Assembly: GCA_029265455.1 (NCBI GenBank)
Contig: JAJUJF010000013.1
Location: 1-34,895 of the forward strand
Direction: 5' to 3'
DNA: 34,895 bases
Source of the DNA: Paracoccaceae bacterium
Lineage (GTDB): Bacteria; Pseudomonadota; Alphaproteobacteria; Rhodobacterales; Rhodobacteraceae
The first letter of the stretch is position 1; each line of letters starts with the position of its first letter. The notes under the pieces were generated by a model. It was not told the DNA's origin. It did no database searches and saw only the letters and a list, made by a program, of their open reading frames with translations. Position numbers and translations under genes: made by a program. Below are positions 10,231 through 19,691 of this stretch, in pieces.

Positions 10231-11736
10231 CTAGTCCTCCTCGACGAAGACCTCGTCGCGGCGCTTGCGGACGGCGGGGAGGACGGCGACCAGCACCGCC
10301 GCCACGGCGCAGGCGAGGAGCGCCGCCGAGATCGGCCGCTCGAGGAAGATCATCGGGTCGCCGCGCGAGAGGATCATCGCGCGACGAAGATGTTCCTCGA
10401 GCAGGGGGCCGAGCACAAAACCGAGCAGGAGCGGCGCCGGTTCGCAGCCGAACTTGATCAGGACATAGCCGAGGATGCCGAAGACGACGATGGCGTAGAC
10501 GTCGAAGGCGTTGAGGCTGATCGAATAGGTGCCGATGCAGGCAAAGGCGATGATGGCGGGGAAGAGCACCCGGTAGGGGATGGTGAGGAGCCGGACCCAG
10601 ACGCCGATCAGCGGCAGGTTCAGCATCACCAGCATCAGGTTGCCGACCCACATCGACACGATGATGCCCCAGAAGAGCGCGGGCTCGTCGCGGATGACGT
10701 TGGGGCCGGGGGTGATGCCCTGGATGATGAAGGCGCCGATCATCAGCGCCATCACCGGATGGGCGGGAATGCCGAGGGTGAGCATCGGGATGAAGGAGGT
10801 CTGTGCGCCGGCGTTGTTGGCGCTCTCGGGACCGGCCACCCCCTCGATCGCGCCGGTTCCGAATTCCTCGGGGCGCGAGGAGCTGCGCTTTTCCAGCGAG
10901 TAGGAGGCGAAGGAGGAGAGCACATGGCCCCCGCCCGGCAGGATGCCGAGGATGGAGCCCAGCACGGTGCCGCGCACCACCGGGGCGACGATCCGGCGGA
11001 AGTCCTCGCGGCTGAGCCAGAGGTTCGAGACCTTCCTGACCAGGACTTCGCGCGTCGTCTCGTGTTCGAGATTGCGCAGGATCTCGGCAACTCCGAAGAC
11101 GCCCACCGCGACGGAGACGAAGTTGATCCCCGAATAGAGTTCGAAGAAGCCGAAGGTGAACCGCGGCGTGCCGGTGTAGATGTCCTGGCCGACCATGCCG
11201 AGAAGAAGGCCGATCACGATCATGCCGAGGGCCTTGAGGATCGAGCCGTGGGCAAGGGCGATCGAGGCGAGCAGCCCGAGCACGATCAGCGAGAAATATT
11301 CCGGCGCGCCGAAGTTCAATGCGGCGCGGGCAAGTGGCGGTGCCGCGACCGCGAGGACGAGCGTCGACACCGTGCCGGCGAAGAACGAGCCGAGGGCGGC
11401 CGTGGCGAGGGCCGGGCCGGCGCGGCCCTGTCTTGCCATCTGGTAGCCGTCGATGGCGGTGACGGCGGAGGAGGACTCGCCCGGCAGGTTGATGAGGATC
11501 GCCGTGGTCGAGCCGCCGTACTGCGCGCCGTAGTAGATGCCGGCGAGCATGATCAGCGCCGTCACCGGTTCGAAGGTGAAGGTGATCGGCAGCAGCATCG
11601 CGATGGTCGCGGTGGGCCCGATGCCGGGCAGGACGCCGACCAGCGTCCCGAGCAGGCAGCCGACGAAACAGTAGAGCAGGTTCGTCGGCGTGAGGACCGT
11701 CTCGAACCCGAGGGCAAGATTGGCGAGCAGGTCCAA
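10231..11736 (-). CDS. tctA: Tripartite tricarboxylate transporter, large membrane subunit TctA
   Basis: 501 residues, highly hydrophobic, about twelve membrane segments. Family signatures include the N-terminal GVLPGIGPTATIAMLLPITF, the GIYYGAQYGGSTTAILINLPGE segment (split here as GIYYGAQYGGS and TTAILINLPGE), ILPGGGHVLSSF, and LTLGIPAHPVMALMIGAFII. This subunit carries the substrate through the inner membrane with TctB, fed by the binding protein TctC. The gene starts nine bases after tctB ends, so the order tctC-tctB-tctA is one operon. The substrate is unknown; family members take citrate and other carboxylates. Confidence 0.95.
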   Translation of the reverse strand: MDLLANLALGFETVLTPTNLLYCFVGCLLGTLVGVLPGIGPTATIAMLLPITFTFEPVTALIMLAGIYYGAQYGGSTTAILINLPGESSSAVTAIDGYQMARQGRAGPALATAALGSFFAGTVSTLVLAVAAPPLARAALNFGAPEYFSLIVLGLLASIALAHGSILKALGMIVIGLLLGMVGQDIYTGTPRFTFGFFELYSGINFVSVAVGVFGVAEILRNLEHETTREVLVRKVSNLWLSREDFRRIVAPVVRGTVLGSILGILPGGGHVLSSFASYSLEKRSSSRPEEFGTGAIEGVAGPESANNAGAQTSFIPMLTLGIPAHPVMALMIGAFIIQGITPGPNVIRDEPALFWGIIVSMWVGNLMLVMLNLPLIGVWVRLLTIPYRVLFPAIIAFACIGTYSISLNAFDVYAIVVFGILGYVLIKFGCEPAPLLLGFVLGPLLEEHLRRAMILSRGDPMIFLERPISAALLACAVAAVLVAVLPAVRKRRDEVFVEED

Positions 11737-11745
11737 GGCAGCCTC

Positions 11746-12210
11746 TCAGAACCGGAGCCAGGGCCCGAAGGACGCGAGTGGCACCCCGAGGCCGACGATG
11801 AAGATGAGCGTGCAGAGGAAGGTGAGCGCCGCGGCGATGAGGAGGGCCCGCAGGAGAGAGTTGTTCCTGCTGGCGAGTGCGCTTGCCGTGGCGGTCAGGA
11901 ACAGGGCGGGCACGAGGCCGAGGCCGCGGACGGTCATGCCGAAGAAGGCGATGGCGCCGAGCAGGAGGATGATGCCGCGGAGCGGAACCCGTTCCAGGGG
12001 AGGTTCCTCCTCCCGCGCGAGAAGCCCCCGGATCACGACCGCGAGGCCGATCACGCCGAGGACGCCCGCGAGCACCAGCGGAAAGTAGCCCGGCCCCATC
12101 CGGAGCGCCGTTCCTCTTTCATAGCCGGTGGCCGCATAGCCGAAGGCGAAGGCGATGCCGATGAAGATCAGTCCGGAGAGGATGTCCCGGACGGACTTGC
12201 GATGCTGCAT
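11746..12210 (-). CDS. tctB: Tripartite tricarboxylate transporter, small membrane subunit TctB
   Basis: 154 residues with four predicted membrane segments. The start MQHRKSVRDILSGLIFIGIA and the phrase GTALRMGPGYFPLVLAGVLG are typical of TctB. TctB is the small permease subunit that works with TctA. It sits between tctC and tctA, nine bases before tctA and 72 bases after tctC on the minus strand. Confidence 0.92.
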   Translation of the reverse strand: MQHRKSVRDILSGLIFIGIAFAFGYAATGYERGTALRMGPGYFPLVLAGVLGVIGLAVVIRGLLAREEEPPLERVPLRGIILLLGAIAFFGMTVRGLGLVPALFLTATASALASRNNSLLRALLIAAALTFLCTLIFIVGLGVPLASFGPWLRF

Positions 12211-12282
12211 GGCGCCTTTCCTCTCGTGCCCCGTGCAGGCGTCCGGGTCCGGTGGACGCCTGCAGCCGGTCCGGCCGACGGC

Positions 12283-13251
12283 TCAGTCGCCGGCGCCGGC
12301 GCTCGCGATGACTTCGCCCCAGAGGTCGATCTGCTCCTGAAGGTATCGCGCATGCGCTTCGGGCGTCGCCTGGTCGAGGGGGACGGGCGCCGTGCCGAGT
12401 TCGGCGAAACGGGTCACGACGTTCTCGTCCTCGAGCGCGGTCTGGAGTGCCGCGCTCAGGGTCGCGACCACCTCCTCCGGCGTGCCGGCAGGGGCGTAGA
12501 GGCCGTGCCACACACCGACCTGGAAATCGGGAAGCCCGGCTTCCGCCGTGGTGGGGAGGTCGGGCAGGCTCTCGAGCCGTTCCGGCGTCGTCACGGCGTA
12601 GGCCTTGACCTCGCCGCCCTTGATCTGGCCGGTCGTGTTGGTGGTCTGGTCACACATGAAGTCCACCTGGCCGCCGAGAAGATCGGTCATCGCCGGGCCG
12701 GTTCCCTGATAGGGGACGGTGAGCACGTCCACGCCGATCGCATCCATGAAGAGCAGACCGCAGAGATGCGACGCCGCGCCGATGCCGGCGTTGGCGTAGG
12801 TGACGGAGTCCGGGTTGGCAGTCACGTAATCCACCAGTTCCTCAAACGTGTCCGGTTCGAAGTCGCGGCGGGCGATCATCGTCATCGGCACGATGGTGAC
12901 GAGGCCGATGGTCTCGAAACTTTCGGTCGGGTCATAGGCGAGGTCGTCGTAGAGGGCGGGCGCCGTCGACATGCCGATGTGATGCATGAGGATCGTGTAG
13001 CCATCGGGCTGGGCATTCGCGACCTGGGTGGCGGCGAGGGTGCCGCCTGCGCCGGCGACGTTCTGGACGACGATCTGCTGGCCGAGCGCCGCGCTCATCG
13101 GCTCGGCGATCAGGCGGGTCACGGTGTCGGTGGGCCCGCCGGCGGCGAAGGGAACCACGATGGTGACCGGACCGGTCGGATAGTCCTGGGCGAGGGCGCC
13201 AGTGGCGAGCAGGGTCGCGAGCAGGGTCGCGCCGGTCTTCCGGAATGGCAT
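12283..13251 (-). CDS. tctC: Tripartite tricarboxylate transporter substrate-binding protein TctC/BugT-type
   Basis: 322 residues with a signal peptide ending at ALA near residue 21. The mature start is DYPTGPVTIVVPFAAGGPTD, the standard Bug-family N-terminus with the carboxylate-binding PFAAGGPTD loop. Later motifs include LPTTAEAGLPDF and the AP(A)GTP segment. The protein would trap a carboxylate in the periplasm and hand it to TctAB. A strong ribosome site, GGAGGAAA, precedes the ATG at 13251 on the minus strand. Confidence 0.95.
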   Translation of the reverse strand: MPFRKTGATLLATLLATGALAQDYPTGPVTIVVPFAAGGPTDTVTRLIAEPMSAALGQQIVVQNVAGAGGTLAATQVANAQPDGYTILMHHIGMSTAPALYDDLAYDPTESFETIGLVTIVPMTMIARRDFEPDTFEELVDYVTANPDSVTYANAGIGAASHLCGLLFMDAIGVDVLTVPYQGTGPAMTDLLGGQVDFMCDQTTNTTGQIKGGEVKAYAVTTPERLESLPDLPTTAEAGLPDFQVGVWHGLYAPAGTPEEVVATLSAALQTALEDENVVTRFAELGTAPVPLDQATPEAHARYLQEQIDLWGEVIASAGAGD

Positions 13252-13680
13252 GAATTTCCTCCGCTGTTGTTCTTGTCGGTCCCGGTCACGTCGTTGCGGC
13301 GCGCCGAAATCCGGGTTGTAGACCGTTTGTCGGTCAGCGGGGAAAGCAGGTCAAGATTGGCCCTGCATCAGCCTAAACGGCCGGTGGCATCAGCCGGGCC
13401 GAGATTCGGGATGGGTGGGCCCCGGAGGACGGAGGCTGGCCGGAGGCGTGTTCGCCGCCCGTCCCCCGGAAATCCGTCAGGCTTCGAACCCTGTCGCTTC
13501 CAGGGAGGCTGGAAGTGACGAACCGGGCATCATCTCCCGGCCGAAGCGGATGGCGCTAGCCGGCCAAGCCGGTCCTCGCGCTGCAGCACGATCGAGAGCC
13601 CATGACAGGGGTGTCGGCATGTCCGGTCGTGAGCGGAACCGGGCAGCCATCCTTCCGCGCCATGGCCGCGCAGGTGCCGC
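13252..13680. other. Gene-free region between ctrA and tctC
   Basis: 429 bases with no convincing gene; the open frames here lack ribosome sites and recognisable protein. It must hold the tct promoter, read on the minus strand. An inverted repeat GACCG-TTTGT-CGGTC at 13321-13335 lies about 70 bases before tctC and could be an operator. A TTGACC hexamer is at 13354-13349 on the minus strand, without a good -10 partner. It also covers the 3' end of the ctrA transcript, with no clear T-tract terminator. Confidence 0.6.
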
Positions 13681-14421
<741 letters not shown>

Positions 14422-14468
14422 TCGCTACTCTCCAGTCCTACATCGGGGCCGCCCCCATGACGGCCCCT

Positions 14469-14489
14469 GTTAACCAAAAAAAGGTTAAC
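14469..14489. promoter_or_regulatory. TTAACC dyad in the ctrA promoter, candidate CtrA autoregulatory site
   Basis: GTTAACC (14469-14475), seven A residues, and GGTTAAC (14483-14489) form a perfect inverted repeat 48 bases before the ctrA start. Each arm contains TTAACC, a CtrA half-site. The spacing is TTAA-N11-TTAA, not the canonical N7. A further TTAAC is at 14513-14517, followed by GAATC (14518-14522), a CcrM-type GANTC methylation site like the one in the Caulobacter ctrA promoter. Confidence 0.5.
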
Positions 14490-14525
14490 TTCATATTGCG
14501 ATTGTTGAGTGCTTAACGAATCTTG

Positions 14526-14804
14526 TCAGAGTTGTCTATATTTTTGGATCGCGGTAACGCGGAGCGCCGCTGCGCCGTGCCTGTGTACAACACTCCTCCA
14601 GAGGTTGAGTTCCTCGGCGGAAAGCTGGTACATCTGGCACGCTTCCTCCGGCTCGATCAGTCCGTGATCGACGGCCGCCACCACTGTTGCCTTGCGGCGG
14701 GCCACCCAGCGCTTGGTGTCTGCCGGCGGCAGGTCCGACCGCGTGAGCTTCGTTCCGTCCGGAAGCGTGATGCAGACTGGACCTTTGACACGACGGATGT
14801 ACAT
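14526..14804 (-). CDS. sciP: SciP, small CtrA inhibitor (DUF1153)
   Basis: About 92 residues. The family core reads LPPADTKRWVARRKATVVAA, then GLIEPEEACQMYQLSAEELN, and ends with HGAAALRVTAIQKYRQL; this is DUF1153, whose Caulobacter member SciP binds CtrA and blocks its activation of promoters. It contains a helix-turn-helix-like segment around residues 35-65. The ATG at 14804 is preferred because AAGGGG lies eight bases before it; a GTG nine bases earlier is possible. It lies 104 bases upstream of ctrA on the same strand, placing activator and inhibitor together. Confidence 0.92.
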   Translation of the reverse strand: MYIRRVKGPVCITLPDGTKLTRSDLPPADTKRWVARRKATVVAAVDHGLIEPEEACQMYQLSAEELNLWRSVVHRHGAAALRVTAIQKYRQL

Positions 14805-14837
14805 ATCCCTCACCCCTTAAACCGTTCCCCAGTTGTT

Positions 14838-14850
14838 CTGGTATTACCAG
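14838..14850. promoter_or_regulatory. Perfect palindrome between sciP and mnmA
   Basis: CTGGTA-T-TACCAG is a perfect six-base inverted repeat with a single central base, in the short divergent region between sciP and mnmA. It could be an operator or a short hairpin. No bound regulator can be named from the sequence. Confidence 0.35.
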
Positions 14851-14928
14851 TAGCGTTAAACTCGCGTGAACCGGGCATTTTCGGAACATGACTTTTTCGA
14901 TTGCCCTTTTGTTAGCCTGGCGGCCTCC

Positions 14929-16080
14929 ATGCTCGACGAGACAAGCCTGACGACCCTTGCGGATCTCCGATCCGGGAAACCGCCTTCCGCGACGCGGGTG
15001 GTGGTGGCGATGTCGGGGGGCGTCGATTCGTCGGTTGTCGCGGCGTTGCTCGCCGAGGCGGGTTACGATGTCGTCGGCGTGACGCTGCAGCTCTACGATC
15101 ACGGGGCGGCGGTGGCGCGGAAGGGCGCCTGCTGCGCCGGTCGCGACATCCACGACGCGCGGCGGGTGGCGGAGACCCTGGGCTTTCCGCACTACGTGCT
15201 CGATTACGAGGACCGGTTCCGCGAGAGCGTGGTCGACGAATTCGCGGATTCATACCTCGCGGGTGCGACGCCGGTGCCCTGCATCCGCTGCAACGAGCGG
15301 GTCAAGTTCCGCGATCTCCTCGAGACGGCGCGTGATCTCGAGGCCGACTGCATGGCAACCGGGCATTACGTGCGCCGCATGGAGGGGCCGGGAGGGCCGG
15401 AGCTTCACCGCGCCGCCGATCCGCGCCGCGACCAGAGCTATTTCCTGTTCTCGACCACGCGCGAACAGCTTGGCTTCCTGCGCTTCCCGCTCGGCGGGCT
15501 TGCCTCCAAGGCCGAGACCCGGGCACTGGCCGCGCGCTACGGCCTGCCGGTGAAGGACAAGCCCGACAGCCAGGACATCTGCTTCGTGCCGAACGGTGAT
15601 TATGCCGCGGTGATCGAGAAGCTGCGGCCCGGCGCGGCGGAACCCGGCGAGATCGTGCATCTCGACGGGCGGGTGCTGGGCCGGCATGAGGGGGTGATCC
15701 GCTACACCGTCGGCCAGCGCCGGGGCCTTGGCATCGGCGGCGAGGCGGAACCGCTTTTCGTCGTCAGGCTCGATGCGGAGGCAAGGCGGGTCGTGGTCGG
15801 GCCGCGGGAGGCCCTCGCCTCGCGCTCGGTCCGTGTGCGGGAGGTCAACTGGCTCGGCGATGCGCCGATCGAGGCGACGCCCGAGGGGGGCTGGGAGGTG
15901 GCGGTGCGCGTGCGCTCCACCCGGCCGCCGAAACCGGCGCGGCTCTTTCCCGATGCCGCGGGCGGCGCGCGGGTCGAACTCCTCGACCCCGAGGAAGGCG
16001 TCGCGCCCGGACAGGCCTGCGTCTTCCACGCTCCGGAGGGTAGTCGCGTCCTTGGCGGCGGATGGATCGTCCGGGGCTGA
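14929..16080 (+). CDS. mnmA: tRNA-specific 2-thiouridylase MnmA
   Basis: About 383 residues. MnmA thiolates U34 of Lys, Glu and Gln tRNAs. The ATP pyrophosphatase loop is [21 protein letters not shown] catalytic cysteine pair can be placed in [13 protein letters not shown] and [13 protein letters not shown], and TGHYV and DQSYFLF are also typical. The ATG at 14929 is preferred because the conserved fold begins soon after; the frame is open for 21 more codons from a GTG at 14866. It is divergent from sciP, as in several Rhodobacterales. Confidence 0.95.
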   Translation: MLDETSLTTLADLRSGKPPSATRVVVAMSGGVDSSVVAALLAEAGYDVVGVTLQLYDHGAAVARKGACCAGRDIHDARRVAETLGFPHYVLDYEDRFRESVVDEFADSYLAGATPVPCIRCNERVKFRDLLETARDLEADCMATGHYVRRMEGPGGPELHRAADPRRDQSYFLFSTTREQLGFLRFPLGGLASKAETRALAARYGLPVKDKPDSQDICFVPNGDYAAVIEKLRPGAAEPGEIVHLDGRVLGRHEGVIRYTVGQRRGLGIGGEAEPLFVVRLDAEARRVVVGPREALASRSVRVREVNWLGDAPIEATPEGGWEVAVRVRSTRPPKPARLFPDAAGGARVELLDPEEGVAPGQACVFHAPEGSRVLGGGWIVRG

Positions 16081-16359
16081 CGCACGCTTCGGGCCGGCCG
16101 GGCATCGGTCCCGGTGATGATCCGGGTCGAGGTCGTCTGCCCGATGTTCGTCATGCCCCTGACGTCGCTGATTTCCGCAGCGGCCAAAAGCGGACAGCGT
16201 TGCGGGTGATCGCGAACGCGCTGCGCCTGCGGTGCGCGAAGGTGTAGCCGTGGACCGGCAGTGGATGAGAGGCCGGGGGGCGGATACGGCTCTCGCCCGC
16301 CGCCGATCGTTCCGTCGTCAGGAAGCCGGCGGGAGGCTGACCATTACGGGCGCTATGCC

Positions 16360-17079
16360 TCAGACCCGGGCGGCGGTCTGGAGCCAGTTCATGTAGAGCC
16401 GTTCGGCGACGGCGTTGAGATCAGGCAGCCGCGCGGAGACCTCCGCCGCCAGCTGCGCCGCACCATCGGCTCCGAGCGCCCGTTCCAGGGCCGCGGCGTA
16501 TTCGGGCACGCCCGCCCAGTTCTCGACGGTGTTCTTCTCCACCTCGACATGGAACTGCACGGAATAGGCGCGGGTTTCCCATTTCATTGCCTGGACCGCG
16601 CAGGCGGGCGAGGTGGCGAGGCACTGCGCGCCCTCGGGGAGCCGCGTGATCTCGGCGGAATGCCACTGCAGGCAGGGGAACCGCTCCGGTACTCCGTCGA
16701 ACATTATGCCCGCGGCGCCCTCCTCGGTCAGGCTCACGTCCATGAGGCCGACCTCGGGCGTTTCGGCCGGCCCGACCGCGCCGCCGAGCGCCTCGGCAAG
16801 GAGCTGGTGGCCGAGGCAGAGACCGAAGAACGGCACTCCGCGCTCCGCGACCGCCTCCCGGATGAACGCCTTCTCGGCGGCGAGCCAGGGGTGGACGTCC
16901 TCCTGCCAGACGTCCATCGGGCCGCCGAGGGCCCAGAGGGCGTCATAACCGTCGATAGCGGGCAGGGCGTCGCCTTCGTTGAGATGGACGGTGTCGTATT
17001 CATGGCCGTCCTCGGCGAGGAATTTCCGGAAAACACCCGGATCCTCGACCCGCTCGTGTTGAAGGACAAGGATGCGCAT
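16360..17079 (-). CDS. Class I glutamine amidotransferase-like protein (GMP-synthase-like GATase)
   Basis: 239 residues of a stand-alone class I glutamine amidotransferase domain. The triad is complete: C88 in FFGLCLGHQLL, H177 and E179 in VQFHVEVE. The start at 17079 has the strong site AAGGAGGA five bases upstream. It begins 18 bases after the AraC-type regulator ends, so the two are one operon, next to the sarcosine oxidase-type genes. No synthetase domain is attached. Possible roles are hydrolysis of a gamma-glutamyl amide, in line with the pathway nearby, or an ordinary glutaminase; neither can be settled here. Confidence 0.85.
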   Translation of the reverse strand: MRILVLQHERVEDPGVFRKFLAEDGHEYDTVHLNEGDALPAIDGYDALWALGGPMDVWQEDVHPWLAAEKAFIREAVAERGVPFFGLCLGHQLLAEALGGAVGPAETPEVGLMDVSLTEEGAAGIMFDGVPERFPCLQWHSAEITRLPEGAQCLATSPACAVQAMKWETRAYSVQFHVEVEKNTVENWAGVPEYAAALERALGADGAAQLAAEVSARLPDLNAVAERLYMNWLQTAARV

Positions 17080-17097
17080 GGATCCTCCTTTCACAGA

Positions 17098-18063
17098 TCA
17101 GCGCCGCGCGCGAGATGGCGGCATACCATACCGGGCCGAGAAGGCACGGGAGAAATGGGCGGAACCGGCAAAGCCGGTCGCGAGCGCGATGTCGGTCAGC
17201 GACAGCGACGAGGTGCCGAGCAGGTGGTGGGCGACGTCGAGCCGCACCTCGCGGTAGTAATCCATGGTGCTGCGCCCGAAACGCTCCTGGAAGAGGCGAT
17301 TGAGATGCCGGGGCGAGACGCCGGCAACCGTCGCGAGTTGCGGCAGGGTCAGCGGGTCGGCCACGTGATCCTCCATTGCTGCCACGGCGATCAGCACGGG
17401 GGCCGAGGTCGTGCCCAGTCGCTCGACGAGGCCTGCCCGCTGCGGGTCGGCCGAGGTGCGGATGTCGGTGTGGAGGAACCAGTCGCTTACCAGCCGCGCG
17501 AAGACCCCGCCGTGATGTTCGGCGATGAGCGCATGCATCAGGTCAAGGGGCGCCGTGCCACCGCCGCAGGTCACACGGTCGCGGTCGATCACGTAGAGCC
17601 GCCGCTCGACGATGATGTCGGGCGAGAGCTCGGCGAGCACCGGCGCATGCTCCCAGTGCACGGTCATGCGGCGGCCCTCCATCAGCCCGGCCATGGCGAG
17701 GATGACCGGGCCGCCGGAGACCCCGCCCAGCTGCACCCCGCGGCGCGCCATCCGCTGGAGCCAGGCAAGGGCCGAAGCGTCGCGGAAGCTGGTCGGATCG
17801 CCGCCGGCGATCACCAGCAGCAGGTCGAGATCGGGGGTTTCGCCGATCCGGCAGGCGGCCGTGATGCTGGCGGCGCCCGAACTCTGCGCCTGCCCGTCGG
17901 CGGCGAAATGGACCACGTCGTAGAGCTTGCGCCGCGCCAGGAGATTCGCGGCCCGCAGCGGCTCGACCGTGCAGGCATAGGACATGAGCGCGAAACCCGG
18001 AACCGGAAAGATACCGATCCGGAATGGAGGCGAATCTGAACCGCATATGTCCATATCATGCAT
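17098..18063 (-). CDS. GlxA-family AraC-type regulator (DJ-1/PfpI + HTH)
   Basis: About 321 residues. The N-terminal two-thirds is a DJ-1/PfpI-like (GATase1) domain (FRIGIFPVPGFALMSYACTV, LLVIAGGDP, GVSGGPVILAMAGLMEGRR). The C-terminal about 95 residues form an AraC DNA-binding domain with VSPRHLNRLFQERFG and ATGFAGSAHFSRAFSARYG. This architecture is that of GlxA and of the Pseudomonas regulators GbdR, CdhR and SouR, which sense betaine-like and N-methyl compounds. The start at 18063 is inferred, because a longer frame would reach the divergent soxB start. It probably activates the soxBDAG operon. Confidence 0.88.
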   Translation of the reverse strand: MHDMDICGSDSPPFRIGIFPVPGFALMSYACTVEPLRAANLLARRKLYDVVHFAADGQAQSSGAASITAACRIGETPDLDLLLVIAGGDPTSFRDASALAWLQRMARRGVQLGGVSGGPVILAMAGLMEGRRMTVHWEHAPVLAELSPDIIVERRLYVIDRDRVTCGGGTAPLDLMHALIAEHHGGVFARLVSDWFLHTDIRTSADPQRAGLVERLGTTSAPVLIAVAAMEDHVADPLTLPQLATVAGVSPRHLNRLFQERFGRSTMDYYREVRLDVAHHLLGTSSLSLTDIALATGFAGSAHFSRAFSARYGMPPSRARR

Positions 18064-18139
18064 GATTGCGTCTTTTACAGGAAAGGCAAGATCCACGACG
18101 CGATGAGATACGGAAAGGGTCAACAGGGCAGGCAACGAC

Positions 18140-19390
18140 ATGCACTACTCGGCTTTCCGTATCTTCAAAGAGGCGATGACCGGAAACAGGGGCTGGAAAC
18201 CCGCCTGGCGTGACCCGGATCCCAAGTCGGAATACGACATCATCGTCGTGGGTGGCGGCGGACATGGGCTTTCCACGGCCTACTACCTCGCCAAGGAGTT
18301 CGGCCAGACCAACGTGGCCGTGCTGGAAAAGGGGTGGATCGGCTCGGGCAACGTTGGCCGCAACACCACCATCATACGCTCGAACTACCTGCTGGAGGGC
18401 AACCAGCCCTTCTACGAGCTCTCCATGAAGATGTGGGAGAACCTGGAGCAGGACCTCAACTACAACGCGATGGTGAGCCAGCGCGGCATCCTCAATCTCA
18501 TCCACAACGACCCCCAGCGCGATGCCTATGCGCGGCGGGGCAACGCGATGCGGCTGTCCGGGGCGGATGCCGAGCTTCTCGACCGCGAGGCCGTCCGCAG
18601 GATGTGCCCCTTCCTCGATTTCGAGAACGCCCGCTTCCCGATCCAGGGCGCGCTCTGGCAGCCGCGCGCCGGCACGGTGCGCCATGACGCGGTTGCCTGG
18701 GGCTATGCGCGCGGCGCTGACAGTCGCGGCGTCGACATCATCCAGAACTGCGAGGTCACCGGCTTCCGGATCGAGAACGGCCGCTGCCTCGGCGTGGAGA
18801 CGACGCGGGGCGCGATCCGGGCGAAGAAGGTTGCGGTCTGCGTCGCCGGCTCCTCGAGCCGGGTGATGGCCCAAGCCGGCATGCGCCTGCCGATCGAGAG
18901 CCACGTGCTTCAGGCCTTCGTCAGCGAAGGACTGAAGCCGATCATCCCCGGCGTCATCACCTTCGGCGCCGGGCATTTCTACGTCAGCCAGTCCGACAAG
19001 GGCGGCCTCGTCTTCGGTGGCGATATCGACGCCTACAACACCTACGCCCAGCGCGGCGGCCTGCCGGTGGTGGAGGATGTCTGCGAGGGCGGCATGGCGC
19101 TCATGCCGATGATCGGCCGCGCCCGGTTGCTGCGGATGTGGGGTGGCCTGATCGACATGAGCATGGACGGCTCGCCCTTCATCGACCGCACCGATATCGA
19201 CGGCCTCTATTTCAACGGCGGCTGGTGCTACGGCGGTTTCAAGGCGACGCCTGCATCAGGCTACTGCTACGCGCATCTCGTCGCGACGGACAGGCCGCAT
19301 CCGACCGCGGCGGCCTACCGGCTCGACCGGTTCCTCCGGGGTGCGCCGATCGACGAGAAGGGCCAGGGCGCCCAGCCCAACCTGCACTGA
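18140..19390 (+). CDS. soxB: Sarcosine oxidase/N-methylglutamate dehydrogenase beta-type subunit (SoxB/MgdA)
   Basis: 416 residues of the FAD/FMN subunit of the heterotetrameric enzyme. The Rossmann motif is IIVVGGGGHGLSTAYYL, residues 38-43 being the Gly-rich turn. VLEKGWIGSGNVGRNTTIIR and SNYL follow, as in known SoxB. H182 in VRHDAVAWGYARGA aligns with the histidine that carries the covalent FMN in known tetrameric sarcosine oxidases. The C-terminal NGGWCYGGFKATPASG is the usual active-site end. This subunit would oxidise the N-methyl amine. First gene of a four-gene operon; whether the substrate is sarcosine or N-methylglutamate is undecided. Confidence 0.92.
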   Translation: MHYSAFRIFKEAMTGNRGWKPAWRDPDPKSEYDIIVVGGGGHGLSTAYYLAKEFGQTNVAVLEKGWIGSGNVGRNTTIIRSNYLLEGNQPFYELSMKMWENLEQDLNYNAMVSQRGILNLIHNDPQRDAYARRGNAMRLSGADAELLDREAVRRMCPFLDFENARFPIQGALWQPRAGTVRHDAVAWGYARGADSRGVDIIQNCEVTGFRIENGRCLGVETTRGAIRAKKVAVCVAGSSSRVMAQAGMRLPIESHVLQAFVSEGLKPIIPGVITFGAGHFYVSQSDKGGLVFGGDIDAYNTYAQRGGLPVVEDVCEGGMALMPMIGRARLLRMWGGLIDMSMDGSPFIDRTDIDGLYFNGGWCYGGFKATPASGYCYAHLVATDRPHPTAAAYRLDRFLRGAPIDEKGQGAQPNLH

Positions 19391-19406
19391 CGAAGGAGAA
19401 GGTCCC

Positions 19407-19691
19407 GTGATCATCAATCATCCCCTTCTCGGTCCGCGAGACATGGCGGAGTTCGTCTACAAGGGCGACGTCTGCCTGATCGACCGGCCGGACGGCATGC
19501 AGGAAGGCATCGAAGCCTTCCACGACTATCTCCACCTGCGGGACAATCCTGCCGGAGAGCACAGGGAGCTCTGGTACCACGAGCAGGGCGACCGCTCCTG
19601 GCTGGTGGTGACCCGCAACACGCTGACACATGAAATCACCGATGTGGCGCTCGCCCGCGACGTGGCGCGCGAAAGGGGGCGGACGAGATGA
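19407..19691 (+). CDS. soxD: Sarcosine oxidase/N-methylglutamate dehydrogenase delta-type subunit (SoxD/MgdB)
   Basis: 94 residues from a GTG start at 19407, which has GAAGGAGAAGG just upstream. The family pattern is visible: LGPRDMAEFVYKGD, DYLHLRDNPAGEHRELWYHEQG, and NTLTHEITDV. The known SoxD binds zinc through CPYCG and a later Cys; here that N-terminal motif reads HPLLG (residues 5-9) and the later Cys position is D62, while H58 is kept. The classical zinc site is therefore lost. It overlaps soxA by four bases (ATGA), so the two are translationally coupled. Confidence 0.88.
   Translation: MIINHPLLGPRDMAEFVYKGDVCLIDRPDGMQEGIEAFHDYLHLRDNPAGEHRELWYHEQGDRSWLVVTRNTLTHEITDVALARDVARERGRTR

Noticed and set aside
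10390-13518. A 1042-codon open frame on the plus strand opposite the tct genes
   Set aside because: It is antisense to three clear transporter genes, has no ribosome site or recognisable domain, and its Asp/Glu/Arg/Gly-rich composition is what a GC-rich antisense frame produces.
16081-16359. Possible gene or remnant between mnmA and the amidotransferase
   Set aside because: Short open frames only, no recognisable protein, no terminal repeats. I see nothing definite in these 279 bases.
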